Positions 9,573 to 18,924 of a stretch of DNA of 64,000 bases are shown here, one piece after another (positions within the stretch are counted from its first letter, which is position 1; every line of letters starts with the position of its first letter). The stretch comes from AP-15 sp963755435 (GTDB taxonomy: Bacteria; Pseudomonadota; Alphaproteobacteria; ATCC43930; CGMCC-115725), in assembly GCA_963755435.1 (NCBI GenBank), contig CAVWJX010000011.1, positions 1 through 64,000 on the forward strand, read 5' to 3'. The notes beneath the pieces were generated by a model, which did not search any database, was not told the DNA's origin, and worked only from the letters and a program-made list of their open reading frames with translations. The position numbers and the translations under genes were made by a program.

Positions 9573-9788
9573 TCAGCCCTGCGCGCTGTCTGCCGTATTC
9601 TCGCTGGTCGAGCGGTGGCGCGGAGCGCGGCGATGTAGGCTTTCACGTCCGAAAGTCGATATCTGACGAGCCTGCCGATGTAGACGTACGGAATACTGCG
9701 TCCCCGACCCCCTGTCCTTTTGGAGGCTCGATCTTGCTCGGCCGATGAGTTGCGATACCTCGCGATCGGAAAGCAGGCGGTCACTCAT
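9573..9788 (-). pseudogene. AlpA-like helix-turn-helix regulator, frameshifted
   Basis: From the ATG at 9788 the protein reads MSDRLLSDREVSQLIGRARS then SLQKDR. The continuation IPYVYIGRLVRYRLSDVKAY lies in another frame starting near 9700. Together these make the short winged-helix DNA-binding domain of AlpA/excisionase-like proteins (about 70 residues), which control excision or expression in integrated elements. An indel around 9705-9715 breaks it. Confidence 0.65.
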
Positions 9789-9882
9789 GGAGATCTCAAT
9801 GCAGCGCGCTCCAATGGCACGCGGCATGAGATGGTCCGCGGCAGCGGCCCGAAATAGCCGCACGAAATTGGCCGCGAAATCA

Positions 9883-10245
9883 TTATTCCGTGGCTGCGAT
9901 TTCGTGGACGAGGCTCTTTACGGCGGGTCGGCCTCGCGGGCTCGCTCGCCAGCGCCGGTGATCGTCTCTGATGTTGTTCTCGATCGTCCTTTTGGTCGGT
10001 CGCGCGACGGTGGGGTAAACCTCGACGAGCCAATCGAGCAGCGCCGCAGCTTCGTCGGCGAGGTTGGGGAACGCTTCCTTGGCTCTCATTCGTCGGTGGA
10101 ACTCGTCTGCTATCAGATGCTTGGCCTGGCCAGGCCGCCCCGGAAAGCCGCTGTGTGTAGCTGCGTCGTCAGCTAGAGATCCGGTCGGGTCTCTCTGCGG
10201 TTCAATTATCTTAAGCTCGGTAACGAGCGGTTGCGCCTTGGCCAA
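9883..10245 (-). CDS. hypothetical protein of an integrated element
   Basis: A 120-codon frame starting with TTG at 10245; the start is uncertain. The C-terminal half (LADEAAALLDWLVEVYP, then TKRTIENNIRDDHRR) has the look of small uncharacterised proteins encoded just upstream of AlpA-like regulators in satellite elements. No enzymatic motif is visible. It is on the same strand as, and 94 bp upstream of, the AlpA-like pseudogene, which supports membership of the same element. Function unknown. Confidence 0.5.
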   Translation of the reverse strand: MAKAQPLVTELKIIEPQRDPTGSLADDAATHSGFPGRPGQAKHLIADEFHRRMRAKEAFPNLADEAAALLDWLVEVYPTVARPTKRTIENNIRDDHRRWRASPRGRPAVKSLVHEIAATE

Positions 10246-10538
10246 AGAGACCGACGCCGGTTGATGTCCATCCTCTGGCCAGCGTTAGCTGATTCTGGAC
10301 ATCGTGACCAGCAGCCGGCGTCGCCCCGCATGAAAGGCGAGCAATTTCAATGCGTCGAGCGCTGTCGCCCCTGCCAATTTCCCCGCCGGTCGCCCGCCAT
10401 GCCGCACCGCGGGAGCACCCCCTCCAGCCGGGCCGTTCGCAGCCGACGCCAAGATGTCGAATTCGCGTCCGGGGATACCTTGGGGATACCTACACCGTCC
10501 GAACGCCGGCTCGTCCCTGGCTTAACGCATTGTAAATA
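10246..10538. other. no recognisable gene
   Basis: Between the element-type gene and tRNA-Val I see no coding sequence that I can support, and no second copy of the tRNA-Ala 3' fragment that would mark the other end of the integrated element. Confidence 0.4.
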
Positions 10539-10613
<75 letters not shown>

Positions 10614-10640
10614 TTGCCCCCGGCCGGCCGGTCGGCGAGG

Positions 10641-10669
10641 GTGATAGCGAAAAGCCGCCCCCGAGGCAA
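10641..10669 (-). promoter_or_regulatory. putative promoter of tRNA-Val
   Basis: On the minus strand, TTGCCT (10669-10664), a 17-bp spacer and TATCAC (10646-10641) lie 28 bp before the tRNA 5' end. The -35 hexamer falls inside the first unit of a 17-bp tandem repeat. Confidence 0.4.
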
Positions 10670-10710
10670 GCGCACGACCAAGGCAAGCGCACGACCAAGG
10701 CAAGCGCACC
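10663..10710. repeat. 17-bp tandem repeat, about 2.8 copies
   Basis: The unit AAGGCAAGCGCACGACC occurs at 10680-10696, with one mismatch at 10663-10679, and as a partial copy at 10697-10710. It sits between tRNA-Val and the divergent DUF2784 gene, and each copy contains TTGCCT on the minus strand, matching the putative -35 box. Confidence 0.8.
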
Positions 10711-10791
10711 ATTGGGGCCGGCGCACGACCGGCCCGGTGCGGCAGGCGCCGGCATATCAGGCGCCGGAGTTGGCGGCGATGAACGGAGGCG

Positions 10792-11211
10792 ATGTTGCAT
10801 CCGATCATGCTCTTGGCCGAAGCCGTCCTTGCCGCGCATCTGGCGATCATCCTGTTCAATCTGTTCGGCCTGGTCGCGGTGCCGATGGGTGCGGCGCTGG
10901 GCTGGCGCTTTGTGCACATCGCCTGGTGGCGGGTGCTGCATTTGGTGCTGCTGGCGGCGGTCGCGGCCCAGGCGCTCGCCGGCCGCGCCTGCCTGTTGAC
11001 CATATGGCAAAGTGCGCTCGCCGGCGATACGGCGCGCCCGGCGCCGCTGATCATGAGCTGGGTCGACCGGCTGATCTACTGGCGGCTGCCGGTCTGGGTC
11101 TTTGCCGCACTCTATGTGGCGGTGTTCGGCTACGCCCTGGCGCTGCTATGGCTGGTGCCGTTGCGCCGGGCGGGTCGAGGAAATTTTGCCGCCGGGCGCG
11201 GCTTGCGCTAA
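10792..11211 (+). CDS. DUF2784-like integral membrane protein
   Basis: A 139-residue membrane protein with about four hydrophobic segments. The segment ALAGRACLLTIWQ resembles the CPLTxxE motif typical of DUF2784, with upstream FVHIAWWRVLHL matching the family's His/Trp segment. The start at 10792 has GGAGG 3 bp upstream; the spacing is short but there is no better candidate. Function of the family is unknown. It is followed 68 bp later by a cupin gene on the same strand. Confidence 0.7.
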   Translation: MLHPIMLLAEAVLAAHLAIILFNLFGLVAVPMGAALGWRFVHIAWWRVLHLVLLAAVAAQALAGRACLLTIWQSALAGDTARPAPLIMSWVDRLIYWRLPVWVFAALYVAVFGYALALLWLVPLRRAGRGNFAAGRGLR

Positions 11212-11279
11212 GCTTTCGCAACCAGCCCGCCCCCGGGGTCGGTTCGTCATCGGGCCGGGCGCCTGAAGGAGGGTCGTCG

Positions 11280-11783
11280 ATGGGTTACAGTCTCGAACAG
11301 TTCTCCACCGAGTGCCACCGCATCCTGGCGCGCGATCCGGGCGTCGAGGGGCGCAAGCAAGTGTGCGCGCTGGTCCAGGAGGTGCTGAAGGACGACGATT
11401 TCATCGCCGCGCATCTCGGCGACGATGTGCCGGAACGCAAGATCCTGTTCGAGGACCCGGAGCTCGGCTTCTGCATCCTCGGCCACGTTTACCACGGCGC
11501 CAAGGATAGCCATCCGCACGATCACGGCCCCTCCTGGGCGATCTACGGCCAGGCCCGCGGGCAGACGGTGATGACCGACTACGCGCCGGTCGCCCGCCCG
11601 GGCGAGGGCAAGCCGGGCCAGGCGCGGCCGATCAAGGATTACGCGCTCAGCCCGGGCATGGCCTATCTCTACAACGAGGGCGACCTGCACTCGCCGCGGC
11701 GCGACGGCCCGACCCGGCTGATCCGCATCGAGGGCATCAACATGGATAAGGTCAAGCGCTACCCCTACGAGCGGGTGTCGTAA
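11280..11783 (+). CDS. cupin-fold protein, metal-binding (cysteine dioxygenase-like)
   Basis: A 167-residue protein with a cupin metal site in SHPHDHGPSWAIYGQ and a later His in NEGDLHSPRR. The arrangement recalls cysteine-dioxygenase-type cupins and relatives that bind iron and use oxygen, but the substrate cannot be deduced. The ATG at 11280 is preceded by GAAGGAGGG. It is followed 46 bp later by the moeA-like gene in the same direction. No signal peptide; cytoplasmic. Confidence 0.7.
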   Translation: MGYSLEQFSTECHRILARDPGVEGRKQVCALVQEVLKDDDFIAAHLGDDVPERKILFEDPELGFCILGHVYHGAKDSHPHDHGPSWAIYGQARGQTVMTDYAPVARPGEGKPGQARPIKDYALSPGMAYLYNEGDLHSPRRDGPTRLIRIEGINMDKVKRYPYERVS

Positions 11784-11829
11784 CGAGCCCAGCCGCGGCG
11801 ACCCGGCGGGCGGCGCCGGTGCGGCGGCG

Positions 11830-13812
11830 ATGAGCGAGATCGCGGCGGCGCTGCGCCGTCTGGGGCGGCAGGAGCAGTTTCTCAACGTCGCCGGCCGCGA
11901 CGAGGCGGTGGCGCGCTTTCATCGCCATCTGCGGTTGCGGCCGCTCGGCGAGGAGACGGTGCCGCTGGCGCACGCTCTGGGCCGGGTGCTGGCGCGCGCG
12001 ATCGTCGCCGATATCGACGTGCCGGGGTTCGACCGGGCCAGCGTCGACGGTTTTGCGGTGCGCGCCGACGACACCGAAGGCGCCAGCGAGCGGTCGCCGA
12101 AGATCCTCGCGCTGAACCCGGAAATCCTGACCCCCGGCGTCGCCCCCCGCCGCACCGTCATGCCCGGCACTGCGACCCTGATCGCCACCGGCGGGATGAC
12201 GCCGCGCGGCGCCGACGCGGTGGTCATGGTCGAGCACACCGAAATCATCGATGCAGCCGGCGAGGCTGGCGGCGACGGCGGCGACGGCGGGGTTCCGGCA
12301 ATCGCGGTGCGCCGCCCGGTCGTCTCCGGCCAGTTCATCGCCTTTGCCGGCAGCGACCTCGCCCGCGGCGAGACGGTATTGCGCGCCGGCCAGGTGCTGA
12401 GCTCGGGCGAGATCGGCATGCTGGCCGCGGTCGGGGCTGGCGCGGTCGCGGTGTGGCGCCGGCCGCTGGTCGCGATCATCTCGACCGGCGACGAGATCGT
12501 GGCGCCGGGAGAGCCGATCCGGCCCGGCATGGTCTACGATTCGAACGCCGCAATCCTCGCCGCCGCGGTCGCCGAGGCGGGTGGGGTAGCGGTGCCGCTC
12601 GGCATCGGCGCCGACCAGGAAAGCGTTCTGCAGCGCCTCGTCGCCGACGGGCTCGCCCGGTGCGACCTTGTGGTGCTGTCCGGCGGCACCTCGAAAGGTG
12701 CCGGCGATTTGTGCTATCGGGCGATCGCGCAGTTCGACGATCCCGGCATCGTCGTGCACGGCGTGGCGCTGAAGCCAGGCAAGCCATTGTGCCTGGCGGT
12801 GACTGGCGGCAAGCCGGTCATCGTCTTGCCGGGGTTCCCGACCTCGGCGATCTTCACCTTTCATGAGTTTGTGGCCCCGGTGATCCGCGCCTTTGCCGGG
12901 CTGCCGGCCGCGACCGCCGAGCGCGTCTCGGCGACCCTGCCGCTGCGCATCGCCTCGGAGCGCGGCCGCACCGAGTATCTGATGGTGTCGTTGGCGCGCG
13001 CCGGCGATGGCGCGCTCGCCGCCTATCCGAATGCCAAGGGCTCGGGTGCGGTCACCGCCTTCAGCCAGGCGGACGGGTTTATCTCGATCCCGGCCCAAAT
13101 CGAGAGCGTGCCGGCCGGCGCCGCGGTCGAGGTGCAGCTGATCGGCCATGCCGATCTCGCCGACCTGGTGATGATCGGAAGCCATTGCGTCGGCCTCGAT
13201 GTGCTGATCGGCCGGCTGACGCAGCAGGGAATCCGGGTCAAGGCGCTCAACGTCGGCAGCACCGGCGGGCTTGCCGCGGCCAAGCGCGGCGAGTGCGACG
13301 TGGCGCCGATCCACCTGATGGACCCGCAGACCGGCCATTACAACCGGCCGTTCCTCAACCCCGCGCTCGAGCTGGTCCCCGGCTACCGCCGGTTGCAAGG
13401 GATCGTCTACCGCCCGGGCGACCCGCGCTTCGAGGGCCGCACGGTCGAGGCCGCGATCGAGGCCGCGCTCGCCGCACCCGACTGCCTGATGGTCAACCGC
13501 AACGCCGGCAGCGGCACCCGCATTCTCGGCGACCGGCTGCTCGCCGGCAACAAGCCGCCCGGCTACTGGTCGCAGCCGAAATCGCACAATGCGGTCGCGG
13601 TCGCGGTGGCCCAGGGCCGGGCCGACTGGGGCATCGCGATCGATACGGTGGCGCGGCAATACGGGCTCGCCTTCATCCCGGCGCAGGACGAGCACTACGA
13701 TTTCGTGGTGCCGCGGACGCGGCTCGATCGCCCGGCGGTGCAGCGCTTTGTGGCGTTGCTCGACGATCCGGCGGTACGGGCGGAGCTGTCGGCGCTGGGC
13801 TTCAGGCTCTAG
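11830..13812 (+). CDS. MoeA-like molybdopterin protein fused to a periplasmic-binding-like domain
   Basis: A 660-residue two-domain protein. Residues 1-440 follow MoeA: VPGFDRASVDGFAVRADD (MoeA domain I), ATGGMTPRGADAVVMVEHT, and VIVLPGFPTSAIFTF of the MogA-like domain. MoeA inserts molybdate into adenylylated molybdopterin. Residues 440-660 are a PBP-like domain (GLDVLIGRLTQQGI, MVNRNAGSGTRILGDRLLAG, HNAVAVAVAQGRADWGIAID) of the type fused to MoeA or to ModE-like helix-turn-helix domains and thought to bind a ligand such as molybdate or cofactor. It converges on the molybdenum hydroxylase genes 13 bp downstream, suggesting dedicated cofactor supply. Confidence 0.9.
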   Translation: MSEIAAALRRLGRQEQFLNVAGRDEAVARFHRHLRLRPLGEETVPLAHALGRVLARAIVADIDVPGFDRASVDGFAVRADDTEGASERSPKILALNPEILTPGVAPRRTVMPGTATLIATGGMTPRGADAVVMVEHTEIIDAAGEAGGDGGDGGVPAIAVRRPVVSGQFIAFAGSDLARGETVLRAGQVLSSGEIGMLAAVGAGAVAVWRRPLVAIISTGDEIVAPGEPIRPGMVYDSNAAILAAAVAEAGGVAVPLGIGADQESVLQRLVADGLARCDLVVLSGGTSKGAGDLCYRAIAQFDDPGIVVHGVALKPGKPLCLAVTGGKPVIVLPGFPTSAIFTFHEFVAPVIRAFAGLPAATAERVSATLPLRIASERGRTEYLMVSLARAGDGALAAYPNAKGSGAVTAFSQADGFISIPAQIESVPAGAAVEVQLIGHADLADLVMIGSHCVGLDVLIGRLTQQGIRVKALNVGSTGGLAAAKRGECDVAPIHLMDPQTGHYNRPFLNPALELVPGYRRLQGIVYRPGDPRFEGRTVEAAIEAALAAPDCLMVNRNAGSGTRILGDRLLAGNKPPGYWSQPKSHNAVAVAVAQGRADWGIAIDTVARQYGLAFIPAQDEHYDFVVPRTRLDRPAVQRFVALLDDPAVRAELSALGFRL

Positions 13813-13825
13813 AGCGCCGCACCAG

Positions 13826-15953
13826 TCATTCTCGCAGCAGCGCGGCCATGACCCGCTCGCGGGTCAATGGCAGGTCGCGCAGCCGGGCGCCGAGCGCGTG
13901 CGCCACAGCGTTGCCGATCGCCGCGACGGTCGGACCGCCCGACGCCTCGCCGACCCCGAGCGGCGGGCGATCGGCGGCGGGATCGACGAGCTCGACGGCG
14001 ATCTCGGGCACCTCGGTGAAGCGCAGCACCGGGTAGGTCTCCCAGTCGCGCGAGCTGATCCCGGCGCCGTCGAGCCGCACCCCTTCCTTCAAGGCCCAGC
14101 TTGCCGCCTGGATGATGCCGCCTTCGAGCTGGTTGATCGCACCGTCCGGGTTGATCACCAGCCCGGCATCGGCGGCGCACCACACCCGCAGCAGATGCAC
14201 CGTCTCGTCGATTTCGACCTCGGCGGCGATCGCGGCATAGGCGGCGAGGTTCTTGTAGCGGGCAAAGCCAAAGCCGCGGCCGCGCCCACTGCCGGCCGGG
14301 ATCCCCGCCTGCCAGCCCGACATCCGCGCGGCGCGCTCGACCACTGCCCGCGCCCGCGGGTCGGCCAGCAGCGACAGCCGGTAGGCGACCGGGTCTTCGC
14401 CGGCCCGCTCGGCCAATTCGTCGAGCGAGGATTCGATCGCAAATACGTTCAACGTCGCGCCAAGCCCGCGTAAGGACGAGGTGCGCACCGGGGTCTCGGC
14501 GATCAGGTGATGGACGATGCGCTTGGCGGCGAAAGCATAGAGCGGCTCACCGTTGCGGGTGCCGGCGCCGGGCGGGTTGGGCGCTTCAAACGCGGGCGGC
14601 GCCGGCGGCGGGTCGGGCAAGGCTTCGGCCGCCAACAGATTGCCGCCGCCGCCGGGGCGGCTGCCATGCCGGCCGCTCCAGATCTCGGTGGTCCAGTCGG
14701 CCGGGCGTTCGCTCGGGTCGAGCGCCGCCTCAACCCTCACCACCATTGCCGGGCTGACCGGCTCGAAGCCGAACTCCTCCTCGCGCCGCCAGCGCACCCG
14801 GACCGGCATTCCCGGCCGGCGCAGGGCGATGGTGGCGGCGTCGGCCGCCGCGTCGTCGGCGCCGTTATGGCCATAGCAGCCCGGCCCCTGCACATGCCTG
14901 ACCGAGATCGCCGCCGGGATCGAGCTTCAAGGTGCGGGCCAGCGCCGCGCGCAACGGATAGACCCCCTGCGAATGGGTCCATACCGTCAGATGCCCGTCG
15001 CGATAGAGGGCGAGCCCGCAGGACGGCGCCACCGAGGCGTGCGCGACATGCATCCGGGTGTAGGTCGCCTGATGCCGGCTAGCGATCGGGGCTGGCTCCT
15101 CGGGCGGCGGCGGGCCGATCAGCTGGTCGATCGAGGGCTGCTGCAACAGCCATCGCGCCTCCTCCTGCGACGGGCTGATCGCCTCGACCCCGTCCCAGCT
15201 CACCTGGGCCGGCGCCACCGCAGCGGCGGCTTCGACCTGGGTTTCATCGGTTCCGAGAATGGCCAGGAAATTGCCGTCGCGGACGAATTCGATCGGGCCC
15301 TTGGCCGCCCGGCGGATCGCCGTCTCGTCGATCGTCCGGATCGCAGCACCGCGGCGCGGCTGGCGCACCACGCGCGCGTGCACCATGCCGTCGAGCGCCA
15401 TGTCGTGGACAAAGATCGGCGCGCCGAACACCTTGGCGGCGAGGTCGACGCGCGGCGCATTGCCGCCGACCACCCGATAGTCGCCCGCGGGCTTGGTTTG
15501 CGCGCGCCCGGTGGCCCGGCGCGACAGATTGACGGCGCCGGCGAGCGACCAGTAATCATCGCCGGTGGGCTCGCCGCCGCGGGTGATCGCGCCGTCGCGC
15601 ACCGAGAGATCGGCGCGGGGATGGCCGAGCGTCGCCGCGGCATGGTCGAGGAACAGGGCGCGCACCTCGGCGCAAGCGAGCCGCAGCGCAACGCCACCGA
15701 ATTGGATCGACTGGCTGCCGGCGGTGTAGCCCTCGTTCGGCGTCAGGTCGGTGTCGCCAGTCTGCAGCACGATGCGTTCCGGGGCGATGTCGAGCTCTTC
15801 GGCGGCGATCTGGCGCATCGCGGTCAACACGCCCTGGCCGATCTCGACCCGGCCGGTCGAGACCGTGACCTGGCCCGGTGCGGCAAACCGGACCCACTGG
15901 TCGAGCCGCGGGTTTTGCTCGAGCAGCGGCGGCAAGGCAGCGGCGGCGCTCAT
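13826..15953 (-). pseudogene. molybdopterin-binding large subunit of a xanthine dehydrogenase-family hydroxylase, frameshifted
   Basis: The N-terminal part (15953 to about 14919) reads VSTGRVEIGQGVLTAMRQIA, EGYTAGSQSIQFGG and HQATYTRMHVAHASVAPSCG, as in IorB/aldehyde-oxidoreductase-like molybdenum hydroxylases. The frame is lost at GATCCCGG near 14919: removing one C restores LDPAAISVRHVQGPGCYGHN, and the rest runs in the other frame to 13826, ending LPLTRERVMAALL with GVGEASGGPTVAAIGNA just before. About 709 codons when joined. The start overlaps the small-subunit stop as ATGA, so they form one operon. If the shift is real the holoenzyme is inactive. Confidence 0.85.
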
Positions 15954-16462
15954 CGCTCGGCTCCGGCGCGCATCGCCAGGGCGGCGCGCTCGACCGCGCG
16001 CAGGATGCGCAGATGGCTGCCGCAGCGGCAGATGTTGTCGTCGAGCGCCTGGGCGATCTCGCGGCGCGACGGCGCCGGGTTATCGTCGAGCAACGCCTTG
16101 GCCGAGATCAGGATGCCGCACAGGCAATAGCCGCACTGGCCGGCCTGCTCATCGAGAAAGGCCTGCTGCAACGGGTGCGGCCGCTCGGGCGTGCCGAGCC
16201 CCTCGATGGTCAGGACCTCCCGGCCGGCGACCGTCGACAGCGGCTTGCCGCAGGATTTTTCCGGGCGGCCGTCGATCAGCACCATGCAGCAGCCGCATTG
16301 TTCGAGGCCGCAGCCGAATTTCGTGCCGGTGAGGCCGAGATGATTGCGCAGGACGTCGAGCAGCGGGGTATCGGCGTCCGCGGTGACGCTGACGGCGCCA
16401 TGGTTCACGACCAGATCGAATTGCGGCATCCTTGTCCCCGACGGTAATTGTGGCGCGACCAT
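15950..16462 (-). CDS. 2Fe-2S small subunit of a molybdenum hydroxylase
   Basis: A 159-170 residue iron-sulfur subunit of the IorA/CoxS type that passes electrons from the molybdenum subunit to an acceptor. The plant-type cluster site CGLEQCGCCMVLIDG and the all-helical second cluster site GQCGYCLCGI...DNICRCGSHL are complete. Two starts are possible: ATG 16462 (GAGGA 8 bp upstream) or ATG 16429 (MPQFDLVVNHG, closer to the usual family start). No FAD subunit is present, as in IorAB-type enzymes that use a cytochrome or quinone acceptor. Divergent from the arylsulfotransferase-like gene. Confidence 0.85.
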   Translation of the reverse strand: MVAPQLPSGTRMPQFDLVVNHGAVSVTADADTPLLDVLRNHLGLTGTKFGCGLEQCGCCMVLIDGRPEKSCGKPLSTVAGREVLTIEGLGTPERPHPLQQAFLDEQAGQCGYCLCGILISAKALLDDNPAPSRREIAQALDDNICRCGSHLRILRAVERAALAMRAGAER

Positions 16463-16488
16463 AACAGAATCCTCGAACAGAATCCTCG
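16463..16488. repeat. 13-bp tandem repeat in a divergent promoter region
   Basis: AACAGAATCCTCG is present twice in direct succession, exactly between the divergent 2Fe-2S subunit gene and the arylsulfotransferase-like gene. It could be a tandem operator or a replication-slippage duplication. Confidence 0.7.
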
Positions 16489-16570
16489 CGACCCGGCCGA
16501 ACCCGAATCCGCGGTTTTGCCGGCACGGCGAAAAGCCGCTAGGGTCGCGGCCAACCAACGGAGGCCACCG

Positions 16571-17671
16571 ATGACCGGCGTCGACCAGCAGAAGATCCGG
16601 CGCAATCGCACCGGGCTCATTGCCCACGACGCGAGCCTGGCCCAGCCCGGCTACACCCTGTTCGCGCCGATGTTCGGCGACGGCACGGTCTATCTGGTGG
16701 ATATGGCGGGCGAGGTGGCGCATCGCTGGACCATGCCGTGCCGGCCCGGGCTCTACGGCTATCTGCTCGACAACGGGCACCTCTTCTATGGCGGCAAGGT
16801 CATGTCCGACCTCGACCGGTTCGAGGCGTGGCGCCGGTTCAAGGCCGGAGCGGTATTCGAGGCCGATTGGCAGGGCCGCATCGTGTGGCAGGTGGAGCAT
16901 CCCGATCATCACCACGACGCCCGCAAATTGCGCAACGGCAACGTCCTGCTGCTGTGCCTGCGGCCGCTGTCGGCGGCGCTCGCCGCGCGCGTCAAGGGCG
17001 GTCTGCCGGGCACCGAGGCCAATGGCCAGATCTATGCCGATTACCTGGTCGAGATGACCATCGCGGGCGAGATCGTCTGGGAATGGCGCAGCTGGGAGCA
17101 TCTCGAGCCTGAGACGCACCCGATCACCGCCCAGGACCATCGCGCCGAATGGACCCATGGCAACACCGTGGCCGAGACCGCCGACGGCAACATCCTGGTC
17201 AGCTTCCGCAACATCTCGACCGTGATCATGATCGAGCGTGCCACCGGCAGGATCATCTGGGAGCTCAACGGCCCGCCGCTCTCGCAGCAGCACGACCCGC
17301 GGCCGCTCGGCAACGGCAATGTCCTGATCTTCGACAACGGGACCCACCGCCGCGACCACCCGGCGAGCTTTTCACGGGTGATCGAGGTCGATCCGCGCAC
17401 CAACGACATCGTGTGGCGCTACACCGACCCGTCCTTGTTCGAGTTCTTCAGCCCATATATTTCGGGCGCGCAGCGGCTGGCCAACGGCAACACCCTGATC
17501 TGCGAGGGCTGCCACGGCCGCATCTTCGAGGTGACCAGCGCCGGGGAGACCGTGTGGGAGTACGTGAACCCCTATTTTTTCGAGGAAGTCGGGTCGCCCG
17601 GCCTCAACAACTGGGTGTTCCGCGCCTTTCGCTACACGCCGGCCGAGATCGCCGCGGCCCGCGCCGCATGA
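16571..17671 (+). CDS. arylsulfotransferase-like (ASST) beta-propeller protein
   Basis: A 366-residue protein with repeated propeller-type segments (GRIVWQVEHPDHHHDARKL, EIVWEWRSWEHLE, RIIWELNGPP, ETVWEYVNPYF) and HGN and H...D/N patterns typical of arylsulfate sulfotransferase and its bacterial homologues. ASST moves sulfate between phenolic compounds. No signal peptide is seen, whereas classical ASST is periplasmic, so a cytoplasmic role or a different reaction is possible. The start at 16571 has GGAGG upstream. It is followed 44 bp later by a luciferase-like monooxygenase, which suggests work on an aromatic or sulfonated compound. Confidence 0.7.
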   Translation: MTGVDQQKIRRNRTGLIAHDASLAQPGYTLFAPMFGDGTVYLVDMAGEVAHRWTMPCRPGLYGYLLDNGHLFYGGKVMSDLDRFEAWRRFKAGAVFEADWQGRIVWQVEHPDHHHDARKLRNGNVLLLCLRPLSAALAARVKGGLPGTEANGQIYADYLVEMTIAGEIVWEWRSWEHLEPETHPITAQDHRAEWTHGNTVAETADGNILVSFRNISTVIMIERATGRIIWELNGPPLSQQHDPRPLGNGNVLIFDNGTHRRDHPASFSRVIEVDPRTNDIVWRYTDPSLFEFFSPYISGAQRLANGNTLICEGCHGRIFEVTSAGETVWEYVNPYFFEEVGSPGLNNWVFRAFRYTPAEIAAARAA

Positions 17672-17715
17672 CGCGGTGCAAAGGCAAGCGGCCGGCGCCT
17701 CCAGGAGAGCATTGA

Positions 17716-18924
17716 ATGGAATTGTGGAACCACTGCGAGAACCCCTATCCGTTCGTGCCGAACGAGGTGCTGGAAGCGGCGCCCTCGGTGCGGGCGAGCC
17801 TGCCCAACAAATACTGCGACCCGAAGATCGCCGCCCGCCTGTACGACGAAGTCTTCGACGAATACCGGCTGTGCGACGACATCGGCCTGCACATCGTCAC
17901 CAACGAACATCATTCCGGGATCAACAATCTCTGGGCGGCGAGCCCGGTCATCACCGGGGTGGTGGCGCGGCTCACCCGCAACGTGCGGATCCTGTCGCTC
18001 GGCACGCTGGTCACGGTGCGGCCCGACCCGGTGCGGGTGGCCGAGGAATATGCGACGATCGACGTGCTGTCGCGCGGGCGGCTCGAAATCGGCTTTGTCA
18101 AATCGGGCGCCACCGAGATGGTTTCGGGCGACGCCAACCCGATGCGCATCCGCGAGCGCGAATGGGAGGCGATCGACCTGATCGAAAAGTCGCTGACGAG
18201 CCATGACGGGCCGTTCAGCTGGGAGGGCAAATTCTTCATTCACCCGCACGTCAATATCTGGCCCCGCCCCTATCAGCAGCCGCGCCCCGATTTCTGGGCC
18301 GCCACCAGCGACTTGCCGACCTGCGCCGAATTGGGCCGCCGCGGCATGGTCAACACCCTCTTGTTCGGCGGCTATGACCGCACTCGCCAGGCGTTCGAGG
18401 CCTATAAGCAAGCGCGCGAAGCGGCGGGGCTCTCGCCGGCGGCTGAGAACCGGTTTTCCTACATGGCCTTCTGCTATGTCGGCGATACCGACGAAGAGGG
18501 CCTGCGCATCGGCCAGAAGATCGCCTGGTTCCTGACCGTCAGCATCAAGAGCGCGCCGCAATTCGCGAAATTCCAGCCCGGCGCGGTGGCCCCGGAAATG
18601 GCGCCGGCGGCGTGGCGCACCGGCGCGTCGCGACGGCCGCGCCCGACCAACCTCGACGCCGAGGTGCTGATCGGCCAGGGCCAGATGTTCGCCGGCAACC
18701 CCGACACGGTGGCAAAGCAGATCAGGGAGTTCCGCCGCCGCGTCGGCGGCGTTGGCCATATCATCATGATGACCCGGCAGGGGCTGGTGACCCATGCCGA
18801 GGCGGAAAAGAGCTTCACCCGCGCCGCCCGGGACGTGCTGCCGCAATTGCAGGACCTGCCGCCGGTCGACCTCGACGAGGCGGCTTGGGCAGCGCGCCGC
18901 GCCACCGCAACGGCGGCCAAATGA
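17716..18924 (+). CDS. LLM-class flavin-dependent oxidoreductase
   Basis: A 402-residue bacterial luciferase-like monooxygenase: EHH in VTNEHHSGINN, RILSLGTLVTVRPDPVRVAE, SRGRLEIGFVKSGA and IGQGQMFAGNPDTVAKQI are the typical barrel and flavin-site segments. These enzymes use FMN(H2) or F420 with oxygen; the long form is close to alkanal or nitrilotriacetate-type monooxygenases. The start has AGGAGAG upstream. Its stop overlaps the next gene's start (ATGA), so it is translationally coupled to the hydrolase. Substrate unknown. Confidence 0.85.
   Translation: MELWNHCENPYPFVPNEVLEAAPSVRASLPNKYCDPKIAARLYDEVFDEYRLCDDIGLHIVTNEHHSGINNLWAASPVITGVVARLTRNVRILSLGTLVTVRPDPVRVAEEYATIDVLSRGRLEIGFVKSGATEMVSGDANPMRIREREWEAIDLIEKSLTSHDGPFSWEGKFFIHPHVNIWPRPYQQPRPDFWAATSDLPTCAELGRRGMVNTLLFGGYDRTRQAFEAYKQAREAAGLSPAAENRFSYMAFCYVGDTDEEGLRIGQKIAWFLTVSIKSAPQFAKFQPGAVAPEMAPAAWRTGASRRPRPTNLDAEVLIGQGQMFAGNPDTVAKQIREFRRRVGGVGHIIMMTRQGLVTHAEAEKSFTRAARDVLPQLQDLPPVDLDEAAWAARRATATAAK

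Noticed and set aside
11752..13695. A 647-codon frame antisense to moeA
   Set aside because: His/Arg/Asp-rich shadow typical of GC-skewed third positions; MoeA motifs lie on the plus strand.
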